Shown here piece by piece: positions 1 to 5,572 of a stretch of 10,899 bases of DNA (its first letter is position 1; each line of letters opens with the position of its first letter). The position numbers were made by a program, and so were the translations under genes. Location of the stretch: the NCBI GenBank assembly GCA_004356215.1, contig SMXR01000054.1:1-10899 (forward strand), written 5' to 3'. This stretch comes from Alphaproteobacteria bacterium. GTDB taxonomy: Bacteria; Pseudomonadota; Alphaproteobacteria; Sphingomonadales; SMXR01. A model generated the notes under the pieces. That model did not search any database. It was not told the DNA's origin and was given only the letters and a program-made list of their open reading frames with translations.

Positions 1-66
1 CCTTAGTTTTCTAAACGACCCCAGCCATGTTTATGTGCTGTGTGAAAATTGTGAGGTGCGCTAGCC

Positions 67-432
67 ATGGCGGGTAAAAAACTCACCCCCGAGCAATATG
101 CCATCCTTCGCGAGGGCGGCACCGAGGCAGCATTCTCAGGCACGCTGCTGCACAACAAGGAAAACGGAACTTATGCCTGCGCTGGTTGCGGGGCGGCGCT
201 GTTTTCATCCTCCAGCAAATACGATTCAGGGTCAGGTTGGCCTTCCTTTTTTAAACCGGTTTCAGAGGACGTAATTCTTGAAATCCACGACACCAGCCAC
301 GGCATGGCCCGGACCGAGGTTCAGTGCGCAGCGTGCCAGGGTCATCTCGGCCATGTCTTTCCCGATGGCCCCGAAGAGACCGGTCAACGCTATTGCGTTA
401 ATTCCTTGAGCTTGGATTTTGAGGAAAAATAA
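67..432 (+). CDS. msrB: Peptide-methionine (R)-S-oxide reductase MsrB
   Basis: This cytoplasmic enzyme reduces the R epimer of methionine sulfoxide in oxidised proteins, normally using thioredoxin. The 121-residue product is a complete single-domain MsrB. It opens with LTPEQYAILREGGTE (6-20), then has two zinc-binding CxxC pairs (C38/C41 and C87/C90), the SGSGWPSF substrate-site motif (54-61), HLGHVFPDGP (93-102) and the catalytic cysteine C110 in GQRYCVNS. The ATG at 67 is chosen because an in-frame stop lies at 52-54 and a GAGGTG Shine-Dalgarno sits at 53-58, 8 nt upstream. No MsrA domain is fused and there is no signal peptide. The gene is convergent with the DUF3667-type gene, only four bases separating the two stop codons, so their 3' transcripts probably overlap. 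Identification is secure; thioredoxin as partner is family knowledge. Confidence 0.97.
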   Translation: MAGKKLTPEQYAILREGGTEAAFSGTLLHNKENGTYACAGCGAALFSSSSKYDSGSGWPSFFKPVSEDVILEIHDTSHGMARTEVQCAACQGHLGHVFPDGPEETGQRYCVNSLSLDFEEK

Positions 433-436
433 TTCC

Positions 437-1603
437 CTAAACCTCGGCCAGGCCCATCAGGAAGACGGCAGCCAGCATGATCGAAAAGCCGAAGGCGTAA
501 AAGACGCTGATGACCCCGAATTTAAGAATTGTCTTTATCCAGCCATTGCCATAGGCGTTCTTCAGCGACAGAAACAGGAACACCGGAAAGCCGTAAACGG
601 TGAGCGTCATTCCAACCGCTTCAGCGGTGCTGCCAAAAAGGTTCTGGGCGATCAGGAAAAACGTTAAAAAGAAAAACAGGGCGGTGTGGAAATGCAGCGA
701 AAACACCATTTGGTTTAAAACAAAATGCTGCTTTTCCCAATAAAAAAACCTTAAGAAAAACCCGAACATCGGGACAAAAATAATCATCACCCGGGGCAGC
801 CAGATATTCAGCGAATTGTTGAGTCTGCGCGGGTTTTCGGCGGCCCGGATAAAACCGTTCCGCACCCTTCTGGTAAAATCCCGGATCGGGCCAACCCCTT
901 CGACCGGGGCAGTGATTTCAAAAAAATCATCCACCATTTCAGAGGTAACTTCGGCTTCAGCCGCGCCTTCCAGGGGGGTAAACATTTGCAGGTTGGGCAT
1001 GTATTGGAACCTTGATCCCGCGACAGAAAAGAAATTTTCAGTCTCGGTGACCTCCCGGGTTAAAATTCCGCCCCGGACTCCTTGCAAAACCTCAATCAGT
1101 TTTGTGCCCTGGTTTTGTTCTGTGGCAGATTGGATTTGTCTATCAATTTCGGCAATAGCCTCGGTGCGGTCGTCTTCAGTAAAGACAGATTGTGTAGCCA
1201 CCATTGATAATTTAAAAACCGCCACATCCAGCAGCGCCAGGGCGGCAAAAAAAGCTACCAGTGAAATCAGGTAAAGCCGGATCGGGGGTGCGTAGCTGGC
1301 GCGCATTCCCCTGAAATAATTTCGCGTCATCACCCCGGGGATAACCAGTAAATGGGCAAACGTCCGCCACAGCTTTGATTCCGGAGAGATTAGCTGATCG
1401 GTCATATCTTCCAGAAATTCCCAGTAGGGATTCTTGCCGGTAAAATGGCGCTGGCCGCAAACCTTACAATATTTCCCGGTAAGCTTTGTGCCGCAATTTT
1501 TGCACGCACCCTCGGCAACTTCGGCGGGAAGCCCGGCCATGGTTTTACCCAGGTTAAATTTAGGAAAATGCCTGGTAAGTTTCTGGATTTGCCCCTTGGT
1601 CAT
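437..1603 (-). CDS. DUF3667-type membrane protein with N-terminal zinc ribbon (copy 1)
   Basis: Function unknown. From the ATG at 1603 the protein has 388 residues. An N-terminal zinc ribbon is formed by CKNC (C34, C37) and CKVCGQ (C46, C49). A conserved juxtamembrane block follows (WRTF..LL.IPGVMTRNYFRGMRASYAPPIRLYLISL, about 79-115), then a first membrane segment at about 107-130. A variable, mostly hydrophilic region spans about 135-260, followed by four more hydrophobic segments (about 268-287, 300-323, 331-348, 362-385). NPRRLNNSLN and FFYW mark the start of the second membrane block. These features match the DUF3667 family; I recall the name rather than having searched. A GTG at 1615 would add four residues, but the ATG has a weak GAGAG upstream and the GTG has nothing. 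It is the downstream member of a tandem pair, 83 bp after its paralogue, with no terminator seen between them. Confidence 0.85.
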   Translation of the reverse strand: MTKGQIQKLTRHFPKFNLGKTMAGLPAEVAEGACKNCGTKLTGKYCKVCGQRHFTGKNPYWEFLEDMTDQLISPESKLWRTFAHLLVIPGVMTRNYFRGMRASYAPPIRLYLISLVAFFAALALLDVAVFKLSMVATQSVFTEDDRTEAIAEIDRQIQSATEQNQGTKLIEVLQGVRGGILTREVTETENFFSVAGSRFQYMPNLQMFTPLEGAAEAEVTSEMVDDFFEITAPVEGVGPIRDFTRRVRNGFIRAAENPRRLNNSLNIWLPRVMIIFVPMFGFFLRFFYWEKQHFVLNQMVFSLHFHTALFFFLTFFLIAQNLFGSTAEAVGMTLTVYGFPVFLFLSLKNAYGNGWIKTILKFGVISVFYAFGFSIMLAAVFLMGLAEV

Positions 1604-1686
1604 TTGCTCTCGCACTGCTTTGTTTAAGCCCTATAATAATAGTACGGGGCTGCAGCCTTTACCATTCTTTTGAAAATTGGCTGGTT

Positions 1687-3069
1687 TTACGCTTCCGCCA
1701 GGCTGGCGATAAAGACAATTCCAATCATGACGGAAAACCCGAAAATATAAAAAATCGAAATGATGGAAAATTTGAAAAAAGACCTGATCCAGCCGTTCCC
1801 GGTGGCAACCTTCAAGGCAACCAGAAGATAAAGCGGCACCGCGCCAAGGAACATCCAGGTGCTGGCGGCTGCACCGACAAAAACCTGGGCCAGCACAAAA
1901 AAGGTCAAAACAAAAAATATATAGGTATGGAAATGCAACGAAAAAATCAGGTGGTTGAAAAAATATTGTTCCCGCTTCCAGTAAAAAAACCGCAGGAAAA
2001 AGGCAAACATCGGGATAAAGATGGCCATGGTGATCGGCACCCAATTGTTCAGGCTGTTATTGAGACGGCGCGGATCCTCGGCAACTGCTTTCAGGCCGCG
2101 TTCCACTTTTCGGCCTATTATATCGGTCCAATCTTCATCGGGATCCCCCGCTTCAACAGTATCAAGCTGGATAAATTCACCCAATGCCTCTTGAGATATC
2201 GGGACATCTTCATCCAGAATTTCTGCAAACATTTTTATATCAAAATCAAAATCCGGTTCGGTTCCCTCAGCAATTTCAACCCTGGTTTCGGTGGCGCCAT
2301 CCTGGCCGGCAATGCTGATCACGCTCGCACCTTCATAGTTCCCTAAAACGTCATCTATGACCGCCTTGCGGGTGCCTGCCAAGCTAACCCCGGCATCTGG
2401 ATCGGTTCTTTCAAGAATTTCCTCACTAATGTCGATGCCTATTACCGCGCCGTCAATTTTTAAAGCAATTAGTTCAGGGGTCACCGGCTCAACAATAAAT
2501 TTTACGATGGCCACGTTCAGGACAGAAATCGTCAGGAAAAACAGAATAATAGAGACCAGGAAAAGCCTGATAGGGGGCAGGAACCGGATGCGCTTGCCGG
2601 CAATAAAATCCCGGGTCATTGCACCCGGTAGAAACAAAAGAAATCCTAATGTCCGCCACAGGCGGGAATCCCTGGAAAAGATATTGTCTGAAAAATCCTC
2701 CAGGAACGTCCAGTACGGCCGCCGGTAATCAGAATCCTTTTGGCCACAGTTAAAACAAAACTTGCCCTGCAGAGGGTGGCCACAATTCATACAAACCGAA
2801 ATTTCAGACGGGGCTTCAGGTTTTAGGGCAAGGGCCTTTTCCTGCGCCTCTTTGGTTTTCAGGATAAATTTATCCAGTTTTTTTTCTTTTTTCTTGTGCT
2901 TCCTCAGCTTTCTTTTGGACAGGTTTTCAGTTGGTTTTTTACGAAGAGCCGCCTGTTTTTTTTCTTTCCTCTTGAGCTTTCTCAGCTTTCTTTTGGAAAC
3001 CGGTTTCAGCGGCTTCTCCCAAAGCAGCGAAAAGTATCCTTGAACCTGATTGCCGATGTCTTTGAACAT
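1687..3069 (-). CDS. DUF3667-type membrane protein with zinc ribbon and lysine-rich N-terminal extension (copy 2)
   Basis: Function unknown; a 460-residue paralogue of the gene just downstream. The zinc ribbon (CMNC, C93/C96; CFNCGQ, C105/C108), the block WRTLGFLLFLPGAMTRDFIAGKRIRFLPPIRLFL (138-171), the first membrane segment (about 165-190), EDPRRLNNSLN (331-341), FFYWKREQYF and four C-terminal membrane segments (about 343-363, 370-397, 404-421, 430-456) all align with copy 1. The C termini are nearly the same (GNGWI...FGFS.M....F...LAE). The distinguishing part is residues 1-80: a very basic stretch with SKRKLRK at 25-31 and again at 51-57, a 26-residue in-frame duplication. The central region (195-320) is acidic. 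The ATG at 3069 has a clear AAAGGTGG about 5 nt upstream. A promoter is visible at 3087-3115, so the two copies are probably co-transcribed from here. Confidence 0.87.
   Translation of the reverse strand: MFKDIGNQVQGYFSLLWEKPLKPVSKRKLRKLKRKEKKQAALRKKPTENLSKRKLRKHKKKEKKLDKFILKTKEAQEKALALKPEAPSEISVCMNCGHPLQGKFCFNCGQKDSDYRRPYWTFLEDFSDNIFSRDSRLWRTLGFLLFLPGAMTRDFIAGKRIRFLPPIRLFLVSIILFFLTISVLNVAIVKFIVEPVTPELIALKIDGAVIGIDISEEILERTDPDAGVSLAGTRKAVIDDVLGNYEGASVISIAGQDGATETRVEIAEGTEPDFDFDIKMFAEILDEDVPISQEALGEFIQLDTVEAGDPDEDWTDIIGRKVERGLKAVAEDPRRLNNSLNNWVPITMAIFIPMFAFFLRFFYWKREQYFFNHLIFSLHFHTYIFFVLTFFVLAQVFVGAAASTWMFLGAVPLYLLVALKVATGNGWIRSFFKFSIISIFYIFGFSVMIGIVFIASLAEA
2903..2997. repeat. In-frame direct repeat coding for the lysine-rich segments
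   Basis: A 17-base exact repeat (ctcagctttcttttgga) occurs at 2903-2919 and 2981-2997. It is surrounded by weaker similarity, giving a 78-bp period, which is exactly 26 codons. On the minus strand it encodes the two SKRKLRK..KKEKK segments of the copy 2 DUF3667-type protein. The surviving DNA identity suggests a fairly recent or conserved internal duplication. Confidence 0.75.
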
Positions 3070-3086
3070 GCCCCACCTTTGATGGT

Positions 3087-3115
3087 ATTTTAGGCAGGGT
3101 AACGGGAAAGGTAAA
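3087..3115 (-). promoter_or_regulatory. Predicted sigma70-type promoter of the DUF3667 pair
   Basis: Read on the minus strand, TTTACC (3115-3110) and TAAAAT (3092-3087) are separated by 17 bp. The predicted start is near 3080, leaving a leader of about 11 nt that holds the AAAGGTGG ribosome binding site of the gene starting at 3069. The match to consensus is 4/6 and 5/6. Confidence 0.45.
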
Positions 3116-3145
3116 CTCTCTCAATAAGATATACGCCCTGATATG

Positions 3146-3172
3146 AAAAAGCCCGCGGGAAACGCAGGCTTT
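3146..3172 (-). terminator. Intrinsic terminator of the Flp-type pilin gene
   Basis: AAAGCC (3148-3153) pairs with GGCTTT (3167-3172) and GCG (3155-3157) with CGC (3163-3165), with one C/A mismatch between the two helices and a 5-base loop. On the minus strand the stem runs into five Ts (3150-3146), about 50 nt after the pilin stop codon. It insulates the pilin gene from the DUF3667 pair downstream. Confidence 0.75.
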
Positions 3173-3221
3173 GTTTTGATTAAAAATAGGGTTGGTTCAA
3201 TTCCACCCGGACAGCCCTACC

Positions 3222-3563
3222 CTAAGGTTTGCCGCCATTGCTACCACCATTGCCATTGCCATTGCCGTTATTGCCATTGCCATTGCCCCCGCCATTGCCA
3301 TTGCCGTTATTGCCATTGCCCCCGCCATTACCGCCACCATCACCACTGGCAGCATCAGAAGCGCTGGCAATGCCATCGAACAGGGTATTAAGGGAAACCC
3401 CCACCGCCTGCATGGAAACAATCGCCGCCATAGCAATAAGCGCGGCCAAAAAGCCATACTCGATGCCGGCAGCACCTTTGGTGTTTTTCCTCAATTTTTT
3501 TAGTAATCTAAGCATCAAATTCGGCAGGTTAAAATTTCTTCCAACCTGTTCCCTAATATTCAC
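3222..3563 (-). CDS. Flp-type (type IVb) pilin with Gly/Asn-rich tail
   Basis: This is a small pilin subunit of the Flp/Fap class, which tad-type machinery exports and assembles into thin adhesive pili. The 113-residue product has a basic leader (1-30) ending in KNTKG. Next comes the prepilin-peptidase site G30|AAGIEY with the required Glu at mature position 5 and Tyr at 6, then the hydrophobic assembly helix (about 31-55, AAGIEYGFLAALIAMAAIVS). Flp pilins usually end soon after about 50-60 mature residues. Here residues 74-113 are almost only Gly and Asn (GGGNGGGNGNNGNGN...), ending SNGGKP. The GTG at 3563 is chosen because AGGAG lies 10 nt upstream; an internal ATG (M17) lacks a ribosome binding site. 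No tadA/B/C, cpaB or prepilin-peptidase gene is in the window, so this is a lone pilin here. The fold is confident; the role of the tail is unknown. Confidence 0.87.
   Translation of the reverse strand: MNIREQVGRNFNLPNLMLRLLKKLRKNTKGAAGIEYGFLAALIAMAAIVSMQAVGVSLNTLFDGIASASDAASGDGGGNGGGNGNNGNGNGGGNGNGNNGNGNGNGGSNGGKP
3229..3342. repeat. CCATTG-type hexamer repeats in the pilin tail
   Basis: The plus strand here is mostly degenerate repeats of the hexamer ccattg/ccgttattg/ccccc. On the minus strand these read GGC AAT and GGN GGN codons. Because the unit is six bases, gain or loss of one unit adds or removes Asn-Gly without shifting the frame. It is a likely length-polymorphic tract. Confidence 0.8.
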
Positions 3564-3684
3564 CTTCAGACTACTCCTAAAATAGTAAAAAAAATCTTAA
3601 TTATCTAATAAAAACAATGAGTAAGGTTATCTTGGAAATTTAATTAAAGGATTGATGGTTCAAATATTAAAAAGAAAGGTGAAA
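3564..3684. other. AT-rich spacer upstream of the pilin gene
   Basis: These 121 bp separate the 3' end of the PNPOx-fold gene from the pilin start and must hold the pilin promoter if it has its own. Only the AGGAG ribosome binding site (about 3574-3578, minus strand) stands out. The rest is so AT-rich that several -10-like hexamers occur and I cannot choose one. There is no hairpin terminator after the PNPOx-fold gene. Confidence 0.5.
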
Positions 3685-4290
3685 TCATATTTTCAATTTT
3701 TTCACTTCTGCCTCCAGTTCCGCAATGCGGGCTTTGAAAGGCTCAAGCAGGTCTTCAACCTCTTCCTGATCGAATTTGACCGGAATGTGCTGGGGGCAAT
3801 TGACGTCCCAGGCGGTGATTTTAAAAACTATAACCCGTTCAGGCCGCGCCTTGTAATCGCTATCGAATACTTTCTTCAGAAGCTCCGGGTCATTTTCAAT
3901 GGTCTTAGCGGTACCCCAGATTTTTATGCGCCGCCGGTTGGCATAATCCATCAGAAAAATATAGGCCTTGCGGTTTTCAGACAGGTTTCCGGCAGAAATG
4001 TATTGGCGATTGCCGCTGAAATCAGCAAATGCCAGGGTTTTTTTATCCAAAACCTTCAAAAAACCTTTTTTGCCGCCACGGTGCTGGATATAGGGCTGGC
4101 CATCGTCGCTGGCGGTCCCCAGATAAAAGGAATTGCGTTCGGCGATGTAACCGGCAAGATTTTCATCAATAGTATCGCGCCAACCACCCTTTTCTTCCAT
4201 GCGTTCATAGCCGGCTCGCGACCCTTTATCTATTTGCCAGGCTTTGACTGCGGGCGTGAAAGCAATATCGCTAATTGGTTTTTGCATCAT
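3685..4290 (-). CDS. Pyridoxamine-phosphate-oxidase-fold flavin-nucleotide-binding protein
   Basis: A 201-residue cytoplasmic protein of the PNPOx-like split-barrel superfamily (PF01243/COG3576-type, from memory). Its members bind FMN or a related cofactor; the substrate is unknown and it is not PdxH. The family's N-terminal part, FTPAVKAWQIDKGSRAGYERMEEKGGW (11-37), precedes the barrel. The barrel includes FYLGTASDDGQPYIQHRGG (55-73), GFLKVLD (76-82), FADFSGNRQYISAGNL (88-103) and IFLMDYANRRRIKIWG (111-126). NCPQHIP (164-170) and a short predicted coiled coil (about 176-200) end the protein. A TTG twelve bases upstream is not the start, because the GGAGGA ribosome binding site (4300-4295) lies inside that extension. 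The ATG at 4290 (4-nt spacing) or the adjacent one at 4287 (7 nt) is right. It follows the hydrolase gene, with a terminator-like hairpin filling the gap. Confidence 0.88.
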   Translation of the reverse strand: MMQKPISDIAFTPAVKAWQIDKGSRAGYERMEEKGGWRDTIDENLAGYIAERNSFYLGTASDDGQPYIQHRGGKKGFLKVLDKKTLAFADFSGNRQYISAGNLSENRKAYIFLMDYANRRRIKIWGTAKTIENDPELLKKVFDSDYKARPERVIVFKITAWDVNCPQHIPVKFDQEEVEDLLEPFKARIAELEAEVKKLKI

Positions 4291-4300
4291 TTTATCCTCC

Positions 4301-4348
4301 AAAAAAGGCCGGTGGCTTCAGAGAGTGAGGGGGAGGAAGCCACCGGCC
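4301..4348 (-). terminator. Strong hairpin plus T-tract between hydrolase and PNPOx-fold genes
   Basis: A perfect 13-bp stem, GGCCGGTGGCTTC (4307-4319) with GAAGCCACCGGCC (4336-4348), closes a 16-base loop. On the minus strand six Ts (4306-4301) follow at once. It begins 8 nt after the hydrolase stop codon. The T-tract abuts GGAGGA (4300-4295), the ribosome binding site of the next gene, so no promoter fits between them. It looks like an intrinsic terminator acting as an attenuator inside an operon. Confidence 0.85.
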
Positions 4349-4356
4349 ATGAAGTT

Positions 4357-5343
4357 TTATTGTTCCAGACGGGCCATGAAATCACGGATCTCTGATGCAA
4401 TCACATCACCGTCTTCTTCAAGGGCAAAGTGCCCAGTATCGAGAAGATGAAATTCAATGTTGGTCAAATCGCGCTTGTAGGGATGGGCGCCGTCCGCTGG
4501 GAAGATGTAGTCGTTCTTGCCCCAGACCACCAGGGTCGGCGGCTGGTAGGTGCGAAAATATTCCTGCCATTCGGGATAAAGCGGCGGGTTTGAGCCGTAG
4601 CTGTAAAAAAGCGCCAGCTGGATTTCGTTGTTACCCGGACGATCCAGGAAATATTGGTCGGTAATCCAATTATCGGGGTCAATAACCTCAGCATTCCGGG
4701 TGCCGTGGGTGTATTGCCACTCGGTAACGCCAACCTTAAAGAAGCCTCTAAGGGGTTCTGCATTTTCGTCTGACCGTTCCGCCCAATAAGCCCGGATCGG
4801 GTCCCAGAACTCACGAAGGCCTTCAACATAGGCATTGCCGTTTTGAACAATCAGGGCTGTAACCTTCTCCGGATGCCTGGTGGCGATGCGAAAGCCGACC
4901 GGGGCGCCGTAATCCATGACATAAAGGGCATACCGGTCAAGGCCCATCGCCGCAATAAATTTGTCTACAACGGTTGCCAGGTTATCAAAAGTGTAATCGA
5001 ACTCATCTACCGTTGGCATCGAAGAGTTACCAAAGCCCGGATAATCGGGGGCAATCAGATGGTATTCATCACCGAGGTCTTCCATCAGCTGGGCAAACAT
5101 TTGCGAAGAAGTTGGGAACCCGTGAAGAAGCAGGATCACCGGGGCATCCTTGGGGCCGGCTTCACGGTAAAAAATATTCAGGCCATCAATCTCGATGGTT
5201 TTATGCAAGGTTTGGACGGTGGCCAGCGGTGTCACATCATTTTCAGGGGTTTGGGCTGAGGCGGTCATCGCCCCGGCCATAATTGCCCCACTTAAAAGGA
5301 TTGCGGTGGTGGCTTTTAAGAAATTTCTGGTTTTGTTTAACAT
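4357..5343 (-). CDS. Exported alpha/beta-hydrolase, epoxide-hydrolase-like, Asp nucleophile
   Basis: A 328-residue alpha/beta-fold hydrolase, probably periplasmic or secreted. Residues 1-30 form a Sec signal peptide: basic start, hydrophobic ATTAILLSGAIMAGAM, then TASA|Q as signal peptidase I site. The catalytic core shows HGFPTSS (oxyanion-hole region, H74-G75), APDYPGFGNSS (98-108) and the nucleophile elbow YVMDYGAPVG with D144. A cap domain lies at about 165-265, the acid is probably D278 in WGKNDYIFP, and the base is H305 in DTGHFALEE. An Asp nucleophile places it with epoxide hydrolases, haloalkane dehalogenases and relatives rather than serine esterases. The residue after it is Tyr, not the Trp of haloalkane dehalogenases, which argues against dehalogenation. 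The exact substrate is unknown. AAGGG lies a few bases upstream of the ATG. It diverges from a TetR gene through a shared operator region, so ligand-induced derepression is likely. Confidence 0.88.
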   Translation of the reverse strand: MLNKTRNFLKATTAILLSGAIMAGAMTASAQTPENDVTPLATVQTLHKTIEIDGLNIFYREAGPKDAPVILLLHGFPTSSQMFAQLMEDLGDEYHLIAPDYPGFGNSSMPTVDEFDYTFDNLATVVDKFIAAMGLDRYALYVMDYGAPVGFRIATRHPEKVTALIVQNGNAYVEGLREFWDPIRAYWAERSDENAEPLRGFFKVGVTEWQYTHGTRNAEVIDPDNWITDQYFLDRPGNNEIQLALFYSYGSNPPLYPEWQEYFRTYQPPTLVVWGKNDYIFPADGAHPYKRDLTNIEFHLLDTGHFALEEDGDVIASEIRDFMARLEQ

Positions 5344-5379
5344 TTTTTTCCCTTTTATATCTTTGTTTACGCAATCATT

Positions 5380-5391
5380 TACTGATCGGTA
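5380..5391. promoter_or_regulatory. Predicted TetR operator at the hydrolase transcription start
   Basis: TACTGATCGGTA is a palindrome with one mismatched pair. It lies six bases past the -10 of the hydrolase promoter and so covers the predicted start site. The surrounding 21 bases (5377-5397) match 18/21 with 5531-5551 beside the TetR gene, which marks both as sites for the same protein. Confidence 0.7.
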
Positions 5392-5397
5392 TACTTA

Positions 5398-5425
5398 CAT
5401 ATACTTTTCGGTAAGCCTTTGTCAA
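5398..5425 (-). promoter_or_regulatory. Predicted hydrolase promoter
   Basis: On the minus strand a perfect TTGACA (5425-5420) and TATATG (5403-5398) are 16 bp apart, putting the start near 5391. One predicted operator covers the start and a second, degenerate one overlaps the spacer and -10, so binding of the TetR protein should block it. Confidence 0.65.
5402..5413. promoter_or_regulatory. Degenerate third copy of the TetR operator
   Basis: TACTTTTCGGTA matches the operator at 5380-5391 in 10 of 12 positions. The centres are 22 bp apart, about two helical turns, so two dimers could bind the same face of the DNA. It lies between the -35 and -10 of the hydrolase promoter. Confidence 0.45.
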
Positions 5426-5505
5426 GGTATTTTTGATAAAAAAAATAAAAAATAACACAATATTTATTATTTTACTAAATAAAACAATGCATTATAATAT
5501 TTTTG

Positions 5506-5533
5506 TTGACTTAAAAAATAATCATCTTATATT
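5506..5533 (+). promoter_or_regulatory. Predicted promoter of the first TetR gene
   Basis: TTGACT (5506-5511) and TATATT (5528-5533) are separated by 16 bp. The start would fall near 5540, inside the palindrome at 5534-5545, which implies autorepression. Confidence 0.6.
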
Positions 5534-5545
5534 TACTGATCAGTA
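5534..5545. promoter_or_regulatory. Predicted TetR operator at the tetR transcription start
   Basis: TACTGATCAGTA is a perfect 12-bp palindrome directly after the -10 of the TetR gene. It is the best form of the site repeated at 5380-5391. Confidence 0.7.
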
Positions 5546-5572
5546 TATTAATAATGAAAAAGGAAAACTCAA

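Larger units (their letters stand above)
5344..5572. promoter_or_regulatory. Shared divergent control region of hydrolase and TetR genes
   Basis: This 229-bp AT-rich region carries two outward promoters and three related palindromic sites (listed separately). The middle, about 5430-5500, is almost only A and T. A TATAAT at 5493-5498 could serve a second rightward promoter, but no good -35 accompanies it. Confidence 0.8.

Noticed and set aside
816..1274. 152-codon plus-strand open frame inside the first DUF3667-type gene
   Set aside because: Low-complexity Ser/Thr/Ala-rich translation with no family resemblance; it is antisense to conserved membrane-protein coding sequence.
1647..1658. Palindrome GGCTGCAGCC between the two DUF3667-type genes, considered as a terminator
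   Set aside because: The palindrome leaves no loop and has no T-tract, so it cannot form an intrinsic terminator.
3229..3342. Regular short repeats considered as a CRISPR array
   Set aside because: Units are six bases, degenerate, without unique spacers, and lie in frame within a gene.
3143..3391. Plus-strand frame rich in His and Cys (HCHCRYCHC pattern), looking like a metal-binding protein
   Set aside because: It is the antisense translation of the Asn-Gly hexamer repeats of the pilin gene. The minus-strand frame has a canonical Flp leader and cleavage site and explains the DNA.
3652..4395. 247-codon plus-strand open frame opposite the PNPOx-fold gene
   Set aside because: It has no recognisable family, while the opposite strand encodes a conserved protein with a good ribosome binding site. 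It also runs across the terminator hairpin and into the hydrolase 3' end.
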